From assembly GCA_028292185.1 (NCBI GenBank), contig JAQGMT010000023.1, positions 1-15,895 on the forward strand: a stretch of DNA of 15,895 nucleotides. The letters run 5' to 3'. Source of the stretch: Ramlibacter sp. Its GTDB lineage: Bacteria; Pseudomonadota; Gammaproteobacteria; Burkholderiales; Burkholderiaceae_C. Below, piece by piece: positions 1 through 6,572 of the stretch (positions within the stretch are counted from its first letter, which is position 1; every line of letters starts with the position of its first letter). The notes below the pieces were generated by a model, which searched no databases, was not told where the DNA came from, and was given only the letters and a program-made list of their open reading frames with translations. Both the position numbers and the translations under genes were made by a program.

Positions 1-102
1 TTCATCCGGCAATTCAGCGAGGGCCCGCGCGTCGGCAACGGCACCAATAGCGCCAAGGTGAGTTCAGCCAAGAAGGCGCGGCGCGAGAAATCAACCGCCT
101 GA
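1..102 (+). CDS. C-terminal end of an unidentified gene (5' truncated)
   Basis: An open frame enters from the left edge in frame 1 and stops with TGA at 100-102, giving a 33-residue C-terminus. It ends in a basic, lysine/arginine-rich tail (AKKARREK near the end). There is no recognisable motif, so no function is proposed. The next gene starts with GTG one base after the stop codon, so the two are probably co-transcribed and translationally coupled. That tight arrangement is the main reason to believe the frame is real, because the fragment is too short for coding-bias arguments. Confidence 0.5.
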   Translation, partial: FIRQFSEGPRVGNGTNSAKVSSAKKARREKSTA

Positions 103-103
103 G

Positions 104-706
104 GTGACTCCGCAAGCAGCCCGGATCCACGCTGCACTGCCCCAGACGCAGTGCACGCGCTGCGGCTATCCCGATTGCGCCGGCTACGCGCAGGCGGTCG
201 CCACCGGCGAAGCGAGCGTCAATCAATGTCCCCCCGGCGGCGCTGAAGGCATCGCCCGGCTGGCGGCGCTCACCGGACGGCCCGTGTTGCCGCTGAATCC
301 GGCCAACGGAATCGAAGCTCCGCGCGCGGTCGCCGTGATCGACGAGGCGTGGTGCATCGGCTGCACCTTGTGCATAACGGCGTGTCCCACCGACGCGATC
401 CTCGGCTCGAACAAGTTCATGCACACCGTGGTGGAAGCCTATTGCACCGGCTGCGAGTTGTGCATTCCCGTGTGTCCCGTCGACTGCATCGCCATGGCGA
501 ACGTCAGCGGACAACGCACCGGCTGGCAAGCCTGGTCAGCGGCGCAAGCGGACGAGGCCCTCGCCCGCTATGAGTTCCACCGATCGCGGCTGGCTGTCGC
601 CCGGCAGCAAGGCGCAGAGGACCCGCAGGACGATCGCAAGCGCGATGTCATCGACGCGGCCCTGGAGCGCGCGCGCGCCAAGCGGGACCAGCGGCCGCGC
701 GACTGA
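104..706 (+). CDS. rsxB: RsxB/RnfB-type ferredoxin, soluble form (200 aa)
   Basis: This is an electron-transfer iron-sulfur protein. A four-cysteine Fe-S domain lies at the N-terminus (C17, C20, C25, C42; core CTRCGYPDC). Two 4Fe-4S ferredoxin motifs follow: CIGCTLCITACP (C84, C87, C90, C94) and CTGCELCIPVCP (C114, C117, C120, C124). After them comes a charged, probably disordered tail rich in Arg, Asp and Ala. Canonical RnfB has an N-terminal membrane helix. This protein begins directly with the Fe-S domain, so it is a soluble version of the kind common as an orphan gene in betaproteobacteria. No other rnf/rsx subunits are present. The GTG start at 104 is one base after the upstream stop, and starting there leaves the first cysteine domain intact. 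The gene converges with the Bug-receptor gene, with 19 bases between the two stop codons. Its electron partner is unknown. Confidence 0.9.
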   Translation: MTPQAARIHAALPQTQCTRCGYPDCAGYAQAVATGEASVNQCPPGGAEGIARLAALTGRPVLPLNPANGIEAPRAVAVIDEAWCIGCTLCITACPTDAILGSNKFMHTVVEAYCTGCELCIPVCPVDCIAMANVSGQRTGWQAWSAAQADEALARYEFHRSRLAVARQQGAEDPQDDRKRDVIDAALERARAKRDQRPRD

Positions 707-725
707 GCGCCGGGCGCCGCGTCGA

Positions 726-1712
726 TCATCGATCCGATTTGGAAACGGCCTTGGCCAGCGGGGTCCAGCGATCGATCTCGCTCTGGACGAAGCGCGTGAA
801 GGTGGCCGAATCGAAGTCGTCGGACTCGATGCTCTCCAGCGCGAGTTGCTGCTTCAAGGCGGGAGTCTGCAAGCCGCGGCGCACCTCCAGGTTGATGCGA
901 TCGACCAGCGGCTTGGGCATGCCGGGCGGACCCGAGAGGCTGAACCAGGTGCGCGCCGTGAGCTGCGGATAGCCCAGCTCGGCGAACGTGGGCACGTTGG
1001 GGTGCTCCGGCAGGCGCTTCGAGGCCGTGGTCGCCAAGGCGCGCAGCTTTCCATTCAGAATGTGCTGGTTGGCCGATGGCAAGGCCATGAACGCGGCCGG
1101 GATCTGGTTGCCCAGCAGGTCCACCACAGCCTGCGCGCCGCCCTTGTAGCTGATGTGAACCATCTTCAGATTGTTGGCGGCGCGAAAGGTCTCGCCGATC
1201 AGGTGGGCGTGGGTGCCCTGCCCCGATGAGGCCCAGTTGATGCCCTGGGGCTTCGATGCGACGTAGGCAATGAACCCTTTCACGTCCTGAACCGGCACGG
1301 CCGCATTCACCACCAGCACGACGGGTGGTCCGCCGATCATCGCGATGTGGGTGAAGTCCTTCATCGGGTCGAACAAGGCGCCGGGCGCGGCCGGCGCGAT
1401 CACATGCGACGCGATGCCCGAGATGACGAGCGTATAGCCGTCCGGAGGCGACTTCGCCACGGCCTGCGAACCGATCATGCCGCCGGCGCCAGGCCGGTTG
1501 TCGATCACCACGGGCTGGCCGAACGCGGTTGAGAGGTGCCGGCCGATCAGGCGGCCCAGGGTGTCGGTGCTGCCGCCGGGAGAGAACGGCACGATCAGTT
1601 TGATGGGCCGGTCCGGCCAGGAGGATTGAGCCGTCGCCGATTCTGGAACGGCCGTCAAGACCAGCAGTGCGCTCATGGCCCAGCGCAACAGGGCTTTTGG
1701 ATGATGGTTCAT
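726..1712 (-). CDS. Bug-family (tripartite tricarboxylate transporter) solute-binding receptor, 328 aa
   Basis: This is a periplasmic solute receptor of the TctC/Bug family, which binds carboxylated metabolites and aromatic acids and hands them to a TctA/TctB membrane pair. A hydrophobic signal segment occupies about residues 10-29, with likely cleavage after ATA. The mature protein opens with the family-typical stretch WPDRPIKLIVPFSPGG, followed by GSTDTLGR. Further family features are DNRPGAGG, ISYKGG and TFAELGYP. The length is normal for the family. No tctA or tctB is in the window, which is usual for Bug proteins in Burkholderiales, where most receptors are orphans. The ATG at 1712 has a weak AGAGAG ribosome site. 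The gene lies 73 bases downstream of the second chromate-transporter half and is probably the last gene of the IclR-led operon, although a TTGACA hexamer in the gap (1745-1750) could belong to a separate promoter. The ligand is unknown; related receptors sit in phthalate-isomer loci. Confidence 0.93.
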   Translation of the reverse strand: MNHHPKALLRWAMSALLVLTAVPESATAQSSWPDRPIKLIVPFSPGGSTDTLGRLIGRHLSTAFGQPVVIDNRPGAGGMIGSQAVAKSPPDGYTLVISGIASHVIAPAAPGALFDPMKDFTHIAMIGGPPVVLVVNAAVPVQDVKGFIAYVASKPQGINWASSGQGTHAHLIGETFRAANNLKMVHISYKGGAQAVVDLLGNQIPAAFMALPSANQHILNGKLRALATTASKRLPEHPNVPTFAELGYPQLTARTWFSLSGPPGMPKPLVDRINLEVRRGLQTPALKQQLALESIESDDFDSATFTRFVQSEIDRWTPLAKAVSKSDR

Positions 1713-1785
1713 TTCTCTCTAACGATCCGCGAAGGACCCGCCTGTGTCAATGATGGATGCCCCACTGGACCGCGCCCCAGCCGCC

Positions 1786-2313
1786 TCACCACGGTATGAA
1801 CGCCCCGATGACGCCAGCCGTTGCGATCAGCACGAGCGGCGGGACCTTGGTGAACGCCAGCAGCAGCACCGTGGCGGCGATCATCGCCGCGCCGATCCAC
1901 ACGCCAGGCGCCTGGCGCACCAGCAGGAACGAAGTCGATGCCATGAGCCCGAGCGCGACCGGGCCCAGCCCGCGCTGCAGCGCCTTGAGCATGCGGTCGA
2001 ACTGCTTCATGCGGCTGAGCCGGGAGATCACGAAGGGAAAGATCAGCGCCGGCATGGCAATGCCGAACGTGGTCGCGAGCGCGCCGGGCAGGCCCGCGAT
2101 CTGCCAGCCCATCACCGTGATGAACAGGATGTTCGGCCCCGGCGCGGCCTGCGCCAGCGCGATCGAGTTCATGAACTGCGTGTGGGTGATGTAGGCGTGC
2201 TCGTCGACGACGTAGCGATGCATGTCGGACGCGAGCGCCAATGCCCCGCCGGTCGCGAACACCGACAGCGACAGGAAATGCAGGAACAGCGCGGAAAGGT
2301 CGTGCCAACTCAC
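1786..2313 (-). CDS. Chromate-transporter (CHR) family, second half-size subunit, 175 aa
   Basis: This is an integral membrane protein corresponding to one CHR domain of ChrA, which exports chromate in its best-known members. Near the N-terminus it has FATGGALALASDM, then AQAAPGPN, the characteristic CHR-domain PGPN motif. Several hydrophobic helices follow, through the C-terminal IATAGVIGAFIPW. The start is GTG at 2313. The reading frame stays open further upstream, but that part is an out-of-frame shadow of the neighbour, Arg/His/Gly-rich and unlike a membrane protein. The GTG overlaps the TGA of the preceding CHR gene in a GTGA junction, and GGAG stands nine bases ahead of it. Half-size CHR proteins usually occur as adjacent pairs that work together, as here. 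Whether the substrate is chromate, sulfate or another oxyanion cannot be read from the sequence. Confidence 0.9.
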   Translation of the reverse strand: MSWHDLSALFLHFLSLSVFATGGALALASDMHRYVVDEHAYITHTQFMNSIALAQAAPGPNILFITVMGWQIAGLPGALATTFGIAMPALIFPFVISRLSRMKQFDRMLKALQRGLGPVALGLMASTSFLLVRQAPGVWIGAAMIAATVLLLAFTKVPPLVLIATAGVIGAFIPW

Positions 2314-2894
2314 CGGCCGAGGCTCCGCCAGGCCCACACCACGGATGCAATGCCCAAGGTGAGGACCACAGTGCCGACCGGCAGCCGCCCCAGCCCGACG
2401 GCGGCGAAGCTGAGTGCGGCGACCACCATGCCCGCGCGCTGTCCGCGCAGCGTGCGGCCCATGCGCAAGGCCGTGGTGATGATGAGCGCGACGGCGGCCG
2501 TCCCCATGCCGTGCAGCGCTCCCTGCACCTGCGGCACCTGCTGGAAATGCTGGAACACCGACGCGATGCAGATCACACCGACGGCAGGCACCAGCAGGAA
2601 TCCGCCCAAGGTGGCGATGGCGCCGCGCAAGCCGAAAAAGCGGTCGCCCAGCAGCACGCAAAACGAAATGCCGGTGGGTCCCGGCAGCACCTGGCTGATG
2701 GCGTACAGGCCCAGGAATTCCTTGGGACTGAGCCAACGCTTGTCGCGCACCACGGCACGCTCCATGAAACTCAGGGCGCCGCCGAACGCCTGCATCGAAA
2801 TCCAGGCGAAGGTGAGGAACAGCTCGCCCGGCGATCCGGGCGGAGTCTGGCCCTCTTCTTCAGCCGGGTCGTCAGTGACCAGCGGTGGCGCCAT
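2310..2894 (-). CDS. Chromate-transporter (CHR) family, first half-size subunit, 194 aa
   Basis: This is the first of a pair of half-size CHR-domain membrane proteins. After a short acidic cytoplasmic N-terminus (TDDPAEEEG) it shows FGGALSFMERAVV, then YAISQVLPGPTG, the CHR PGP motif. Four or more hydrophobic helices follow. I place the start at the ATG at 2894. It has AGAAGGTG as a ribosome site ten bases ahead and overlaps the end of the nickel-permease gene by 23 bases. A longer frame to 2963 would add Arg/Cys-rich sequence that only mirrors the neighbour. The stop overlaps the GTG of the second half by four bases, so the two halves are translationally coupled. Such pairs confer chromate resistance in some bacteria. 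Here the pair sits next to a Ni/Co permease and not beside chrB, the usual chromate-sensing partner. Confidence 0.9.
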   Translation of the reverse strand: MAPPLVTDDPAEEEGQTPPGSPGELFLTFAWISMQAFGGALSFMERAVVRDKRWLSPKEFLGLYAISQVLPGPTGISFCVLLGDRFFGLRGAIATLGGFLLVPAVGVICIASVFQHFQQVPQVQGALHGMGTAAVALIITTALRMGRTLRGQRAGMVVAALSFAAVGLGRLPVGTVVLTLGIASVVWAWRSLGR

Positions 2895-3684
2895 GCGAGC
2901 GCACCTTCTGCAGCGAAATGCGCACCGAGTAGACCACCGAGGTGAAAGCCACGAGGCCCACACCGACCCAAATGCCCAAGCCTTCCCAGCTTGCGGCGAA
3001 ACCGGTCTGGAACTGGCGCATCAGGCCGGCACCCGCCGTCAGCAAAGCTATCACCGCGATGAAGCCGCTGGAGAAGCGGCTGGCGTGCCGCGCCAGGCGG
3101 TCGCTGCGGCTGGCGAACCAGCTCAATAGCGCGCCGTTGGTCGCATCGGCCACCAACATGCCCGTGCCGAACACCGCTGCCAGCAGCATCACCGCACCGA
3201 TGCCGCTGAACTGGCCGCCCCGGCTCGCGAAGAAAGCCGCTTGCGCGAGCGAATCGAAGGACAGCGCAAACGCCATCCCCACCAAGGCCGGATGCATCTG
3301 GCCGCCGGTGACGCGCAGCAGCAGCGCCGAGAGCGGCCCGTGCGGCCGGTGCGCACCGGCGGGATGCCAGGCATGCGCGAAGTTGGAGGCCGCGATCGCC
3401 AGCAGGAAGCAGGTGGAGATCACCAGCCCGAGCCCGTCCAGCCACTCCGGCAGGATCGCGCTCTGGCCGTGCAGCAGCAGCGAGGCGATCAGGATGGTGG
3501 CGCTGTGGCCGAGCGCGAACTGCGCGCCCACCAGCCGCGAGGTCCAGTAGGATTTGTGCAGCTGGCGAGCGCGGGTCATGCCATCGACGACGGCAATGTG
3601 GTCGGCGTCGAATCCATGCCGGAAGCCCAGCATGGCCACCAAGGCCAGCGAAGACAGCAGGGGCGCGCTCATCGATTCGATCAT
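2872..3684 (-). CDS. NiCoT-family nickel/cobalt permease, 270 aa
   Basis: This is an inner-membrane uptake permease of the HoxN/NixA/NiCoT family for Ni2+ or Co2+. The signature HX4DH motif is present in helix II as RHGFDADHIA (H23, D28, H29). The second family motif appears as LGHSATIL and the third as LSFDSLAQ. The rest is mainly hydrophobic helices, with a His-containing loop (AHAWHPAGAHRPHG). At 270 residues it is shorter than the usual NiCoT length of roughly 330-350. I prefer the ATG at 3684, because GGAG lies eight bases upstream; a GTG at 3687 is only five bases from it. A seven-codon open frame (3684-3707) ends in a TGATG overlap with this start. The upstream neighbour, 69 bases away, is the His-tailed EutA-like ATPase, and the downstream neighbour overlaps by 23 bases. 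Context therefore links metal import to that ATPase. Which metal is carried cannot be decided from the sequence. Confidence 0.9.
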   Translation of the reverse strand: MIESMSAPLLSSLALVAMLGFRHGFDADHIAVVDGMTRARQLHKSYWTSRLVGAQFALGHSATILIASLLLHGQSAILPEWLDGLGLVISTCFLLAIAASNFAHAWHPAGAHRPHGPLSALLLRVTGGQMHPALVGMAFALSFDSLAQAAFFASRGGQFSGIGAVMLLAAVFGTGMLVADATNGALLSWFASRSDRLARHASRFSSGFIAVIALLTAGAGLMRQFQTGFAASWEGLGIWVGVGLVAFTSVVYSVRISLQKVRSHGATAGH

Positions 3685-3756
3685 CACTCGATCTCCGTCG
3701 GAATCATGTTGTTGGGGAAATGGCCGCGCCGGCGGACCAACCGCGAACTGTGGCTG

Positions 3757-5520
3757 TCAGTGGTCATGATGGTGGTGATGGTCATGCCCATGCTCATGGT
3801 CATGACCGTGCTCGTGGCTGTGGCCATGGTCATGTTTGTGCAACGCGCCCTCGCCGTGCCGGTGCCAGCCGCTCGGGTCGGACTTGCCATGCGAGCGCGG
3901 GTCTTCGCTGAACACCAGTGACTTGATCGTGACCGGAACCGTCATTGAAGGCATGCGGATGCGGCCCAGGTCGACGAAATCGAAACCCCACAGCGTGATG
4001 CCGTCGATCACCAGCACCTCGCTCGTCACGCGCGCGTCTTCCTTCATCAGGTGCCCCAGCGTCAGCGCGATATCCCCGTCGACGATGAAATACAGCGGAC
4101 GGCCGCTTTGCAGCGTCTGCGGGAGTGCGTCGAGCAGGCCTTTGGCCAAGGCGGCCAGGCGCTCATAGGTGGGCGCGCCGTTCCAGCGCAGCGACACCGC
4201 GTTGTCCTGCGCGCCTTCAGTGAGGTCGTGGCGCTTGAACGAAGCCGTCAGCGCCTGCTGCACTTCGGCCGAATCGATTACCTCACCCAGGGGCAGTGGC
4301 ATCGGGACGACCTGCAGGTTCTTGCGCGGCAGCAAGACGCCCGGTTCCGAGATGAAGGTGGTGTTGCCGCTCAATTGCACGCTGTACTCGGAGGCACCCA
4401 GCACCGTGGCGCGGATGCATTCGCCCGCCTCCAGCAGCTTCCAGGGCAACGCGCCCGCGTCCAGCCGGGCGCGGATCGCCTCGCCCACGCGCTTGCCCAG
4501 GTCGCCGAAATCGCGCGCCTCGCGCCCGTAGACGTATTCACCCACGCCCCCGGAGAACATGATGCCGTCGAGGTGCTCGAGGTCCGGCAGCGGATCGGTC
4601 AGCAGCAGTTCCTGCACGTCGCTCTCGATGTATTGCGCCTTGACGATGCGCAGCAATGCATCCGCCATCGACTCCGCGACGCGCGTGAGCTGCTGCGGCT
4701 GGGTCATGCTGCCCACCTGCCAGTCGAAGCCGGCGCGCAACGCGTGCGCGCGCCCTGCCGGATCGAGCCGCGTGATGCGGCCGGTGTCGTCCACGACCAG
4801 CAAACGGCCGCCGACGTGCACGGCGGCAGTCGCCTGCAGTTCGCCCTTTTGCACCAGGCCCAATTTGCTGGTGCCGCCGCCGATGTCGATGTTGAGGATG
4901 CGGCTGGCGCCGTCGAACGAGCGCCGCGCAGCGCCCGAGCCATACACGGCCAACATGCACTCCATGTGGTGCCCGGCCGTCGCGCAGACGAATTCACCGC
5001 CCTGCTCCGCCAGCACCGCGGCGATGGCCTGCGCGTTTTCGCGGCGCAGCGCCTCGCCGGTAAGGATCACCGCGCCGGTGTCCACCTCGTCCGGGTGCAG
5101 TCCGGAAGCCTCGTACGCATCCTCGATGATCGCGCCGAGCGCCGCGGTGTCGATCAAGGTGTCGCTCTGGTAAGGCGTCAGCGCGATCGGCGATTGATAC
5201 AGCGTATCGCGCGACAGGACGACGTAACGCGTCGAGAGTTGGTCAGAGATGCGCTGCAGGTGGATCTTCGAAAACACCACCTGCGTGCCGGCGGAACCGA
5301 CGTCGATGCCCACGCTGTGCAGGACCACGTTGTCCTGCGCCCAGAGCGATTGGTCCACGTCGCCGAGCGCGCCTTCGAAATCGTGGTCGTGATCGTGGTC
5401 GGCGCCTTCACCGTGTTCGTGGTGGAGGTTGGCTCCGCCCTGATGATCGGCCAGGCTGTGCCTGCGGGCTGCCTCGGCGGCGGTCTCCGCAGGCGGAGTG
5501 GGACGGCTGGAATCCGGCAT
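3757..5520 (-). CDS. EutA-family ATPase (ethanolamine ammonia-lyase reactivase-like) with His-rich tails, 587 aa
   Basis: EutA reactivates cobalamin-dependent ethanolamine ammonia-lyase by ATP-driven exchange of damaged cofactor. This protein aligns with EutA along its whole core. It has the first phosphate loop SVGIDVGSAGTQ (residues 69-80), TGAVILTGEALRREN (148-162), ATAGHHMEC, the second phosphate loop NIDIGGGTSKLG (210-221), the adenosine-motif-like MFSGGVGEYVYG and the C-terminal VPVTIKSLVFS. Two additions are unusual. The N-terminal extension (about residues 1-65) has eight histidines between positions 21 and 46. The C-terminal tail of about 42 residues has 18 histidines and ends in a His run. 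E. coli EutA is about 467 residues and lacks both. The start at 5520 has GAAGGGCG ahead of it; the longer frame to 5676 only overlaps the previous gene out of frame. It lies ten bases after the decarboxylase-like gene. No eutB or eutC is present, so the client protein is unknown. Metal storage or delivery through the tails is an inference. Confidence 0.87.
   Translation of the reverse strand: MPDSSRPTPPAETAAEAARRHSLADHQGGANLHHEHGEGADHDHDHDFEGALGDVDQSLWAQDNVVLHSVGIDVGSAGTQVVFSKIHLQRISDQLSTRYVVLSRDTLYQSPIALTPYQSDTLIDTAALGAIIEDAYEASGLHPDEVDTGAVILTGEALRRENAQAIAAVLAEQGGEFVCATAGHHMECMLAVYGSGAARRSFDGASRILNIDIGGGTSKLGLVQKGELQATAAVHVGGRLLVVDDTGRITRLDPAGRAHALRAGFDWQVGSMTQPQQLTRVAESMADALLRIVKAQYIESDVQELLLTDPLPDLEHLDGIMFSGGVGEYVYGREARDFGDLGKRVGEAIRARLDAGALPWKLLEAGECIRATVLGASEYSVQLSGNTTFISEPGVLLPRKNLQVVPMPLPLGEVIDSAEVQQALTASFKRHDLTEGAQDNAVSLRWNGAPTYERLAALAKGLLDALPQTLQSGRPLYFIVDGDIALTLGHLMKEDARVTSEVLVIDGITLWGFDFVDLGRIRMPSMTVPVTIKSLVFSEDPRSHGKSDPSGWHRHGEGALHKHDHGHSHEHGHDHEHGHDHHHHHDH
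3778..3813 (-). repeat. Two copies of an 18-bp unit encoding EHGHDH in the His-rich tail
   Basis: Within the 3' end of the EutA-like gene, the segments 3796-3813 and 3778-3795 (read on the minus strand) each encode Glu-His-Gly-His-Asp-His and differ at only two third-codon positions. They sit in a longer low-complexity tract (3760-3840) in which 16 of 27 codons are histidine. The pattern suggests growth of the metal-binding tail by short in-frame duplication, so tail length may vary between strains. Confidence 0.75.
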
Positions 5521-5530
5521 CGCTCGCCCT

Positions 5531-6523
5531 TCAGATCTTGAAGAATTCGAGCGCTTCGGGTGCGAACAGCTCGTCGACGGTGAGCAGGCGCTTGGACAGG
5601 CCCTGCTCGAAGTGATAGCGCAGGAAAGTTTCCAGCGTCTTGCGATTGCGCTCCAGGCCGTAGGGCCAGAAGTCATCGCCCATTTCGCGGCGCGCTTCTT
5701 CGACGTGGGCGGTCGCCCACGGCAGCATGATCTTCAGCGCGGCGGTCTCGGCGAGATCTTCATAAGTCTTGCGCTGGGCCTCCAGAAACGCCTTGTACAG
5801 CGATTGCGCGACCCAGCGATTGGCTTCGTACACATCGCGGCGGATGGCCACGGTGTGCATGATCGGGAAGATGCCCGTGTCGCGGAAATACTGGCGCTCG
5901 ACGTCCACGAAATTCTCGAACAGGCGCTTGACGCGGCCGCCGCCGGTGCGAAATGACGACGGCATGCGCGCCGTATAGAGCGCGTCGATTTCGCCGTCCA
6001 GCAGCATCTGCGCCAACGTCTGGGTCTCGCCGATCGGCTGTACCTTGATGTTGGGCGGCAAATCCAGCTTGAGCTTTTCCGAGCGTCCCGGCTCTTCCTC
6101 GCCGCCGGTGTAATAGGTGACGCTGTCCACCGGCACGCCGTAGTGGTCCGACAGGATGCCGCGGATCCACACGGGCGCCGTCATCTGGTACTCGGGGTTG
6201 CCGATGCGCTTGCCGATCAGGTCTTTCGGCTCCTTGATGCCGGCCTTCGCGTTCACATAGATGCACGAATGGCGAAAGAAGCGCGAGGGGAACACCGGGA
6301 TCGCGATGAAGGGACGTGGCGACTTTCCGAGCGACACCGAATACGAAGACAGCGACATCTCGGCGACGTCGAACTCCTGGTGGCGCAGCATGCGGAAGAA
6401 GGTTTCCTCGACCGGCATGTTCAGGTAGTTCAGATCGATGCCCTGCGGCTGCACGCTGCCGTCCATCAACGCGCGGGTGCGGTCGTAGTTCCAGCAGCCG
6501 AGCGACATTCTGAGTTGTGACAT
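5531..6523 (-). CDS. 4,5-dihydroxyphthalate decarboxylase-like protein (type 2 periplasmic-binding fold), 330 aa
   Basis: The sequence resembles Pht5-type 4,5-dihydroxyphthalate decarboxylases, about 330-residue proteins with a periplasmic-binding-protein fold. It opens with LRMSLGCWNYDRTRALMDG, then EETFFRMLRHQEFDVAEMS, FPSRFFRHSCIYVN, LIGKRIGNPEYQMTAPVWIR and a C-terminal segment ending FAPEALEFFKI. There is no signal peptide, which argues for a cytoplasmic enzyme over a transport receptor, although automatic annotation often calls such proteins ABC substrate-binding. The ATG at 6523 starts the conserved N-terminus. The open frame continues to 6943, but that extension is Arg/Ala-rich and antisense-like over the reductase gene. 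It sits 49 bases after the reductase gene and ten bases before the EutA-like gene. Decarboxylation of a dihydroxylated aromatic acid made by a Rieske oxygenase would fit the neighbouring reductase. The true substrate is unknown and the family also contains uncharacterised members. Confidence 0.85.
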   Translation of the reverse strand: MSQLRMSLGCWNYDRTRALMDGSVQPQGIDLNYLNMPVEETFFRMLRHQEFDVAEMSLSSYSVSLGKSPRPFIAIPVFPSRFFRHSCIYVNAKAGIKEPKDLIGKRIGNPEYQMTAPVWIRGILSDHYGVPVDSVTYYTGGEEEPGRSEKLKLDLPPNIKVQPIGETQTLAQMLLDGEIDALYTARMPSSFRTGGGRVKRLFENFVDVERQYFRDTGIFPIMHTVAIRRDVYEANRWVAQSLYKAFLEAQRKTYEDLAETAALKIMLPWATAHVEEARREMGDDFWPYGLERNRKTLETFLRYHFEQGLSKRLLTVDELFAPEALEFFKI

Positions 6524-6572
6524 GAGAAAAATCTTTCTTGTGGATGGGCCCCGCGCAAGCAGCGCGCGGTGG

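Noticed and set aside
700..726. Terminator between the convergent ferredoxin and Bug genes
   Set aside because: GCGCC-G-GGCGC has essentially no loop and no T-run follows on either strand.
1713..1785. Separate promoter for the Bug gene
   Set aside because: A perfect TTGACA is present at 1745-1750 (minus strand), but no acceptable -10 lies at 16-18 bases, so it is not reported as a promoter.
2314..2736. Longer start for the second CHR half
   Set aside because: The added sequence is a His/Arg/Gly-rich shadow of the first CHR gene. GTG at 2313 has GGAG ahead and a GTGA overlap.
1744..3129. Long plus-strand open frame opposite the CHR and NiCoT genes
   Set aside because: Its product is Arg/His/Pro-rich without any domain. 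It mirrors real membrane-protein genes on the other strand, as expected in high-GC DNA.
3760..3840. Repeat-rich tract as a CRISPR or tandem-repeat locus
   Set aside because: The repetition follows codon phase and encodes the His-rich protein tail. There are no spacers or regular repeat units beyond two 18-bp copies.
4051..5541. 496-codon plus-strand open frame opposite the EutA-like gene
   Set aside because: The composition is Arg/Ala/Gln/His-heavy with no recognisable family, while the opposite strand encodes a complete EutA-type core with its nucleotide loops.
5521..5676. 52-residue N-terminal extension of the EutA-like frame
   Set aside because: It overlaps the end of the decarboxylase-like gene out of frame and has no family similarity. 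The ATG at 5520 has a good ribosome site.
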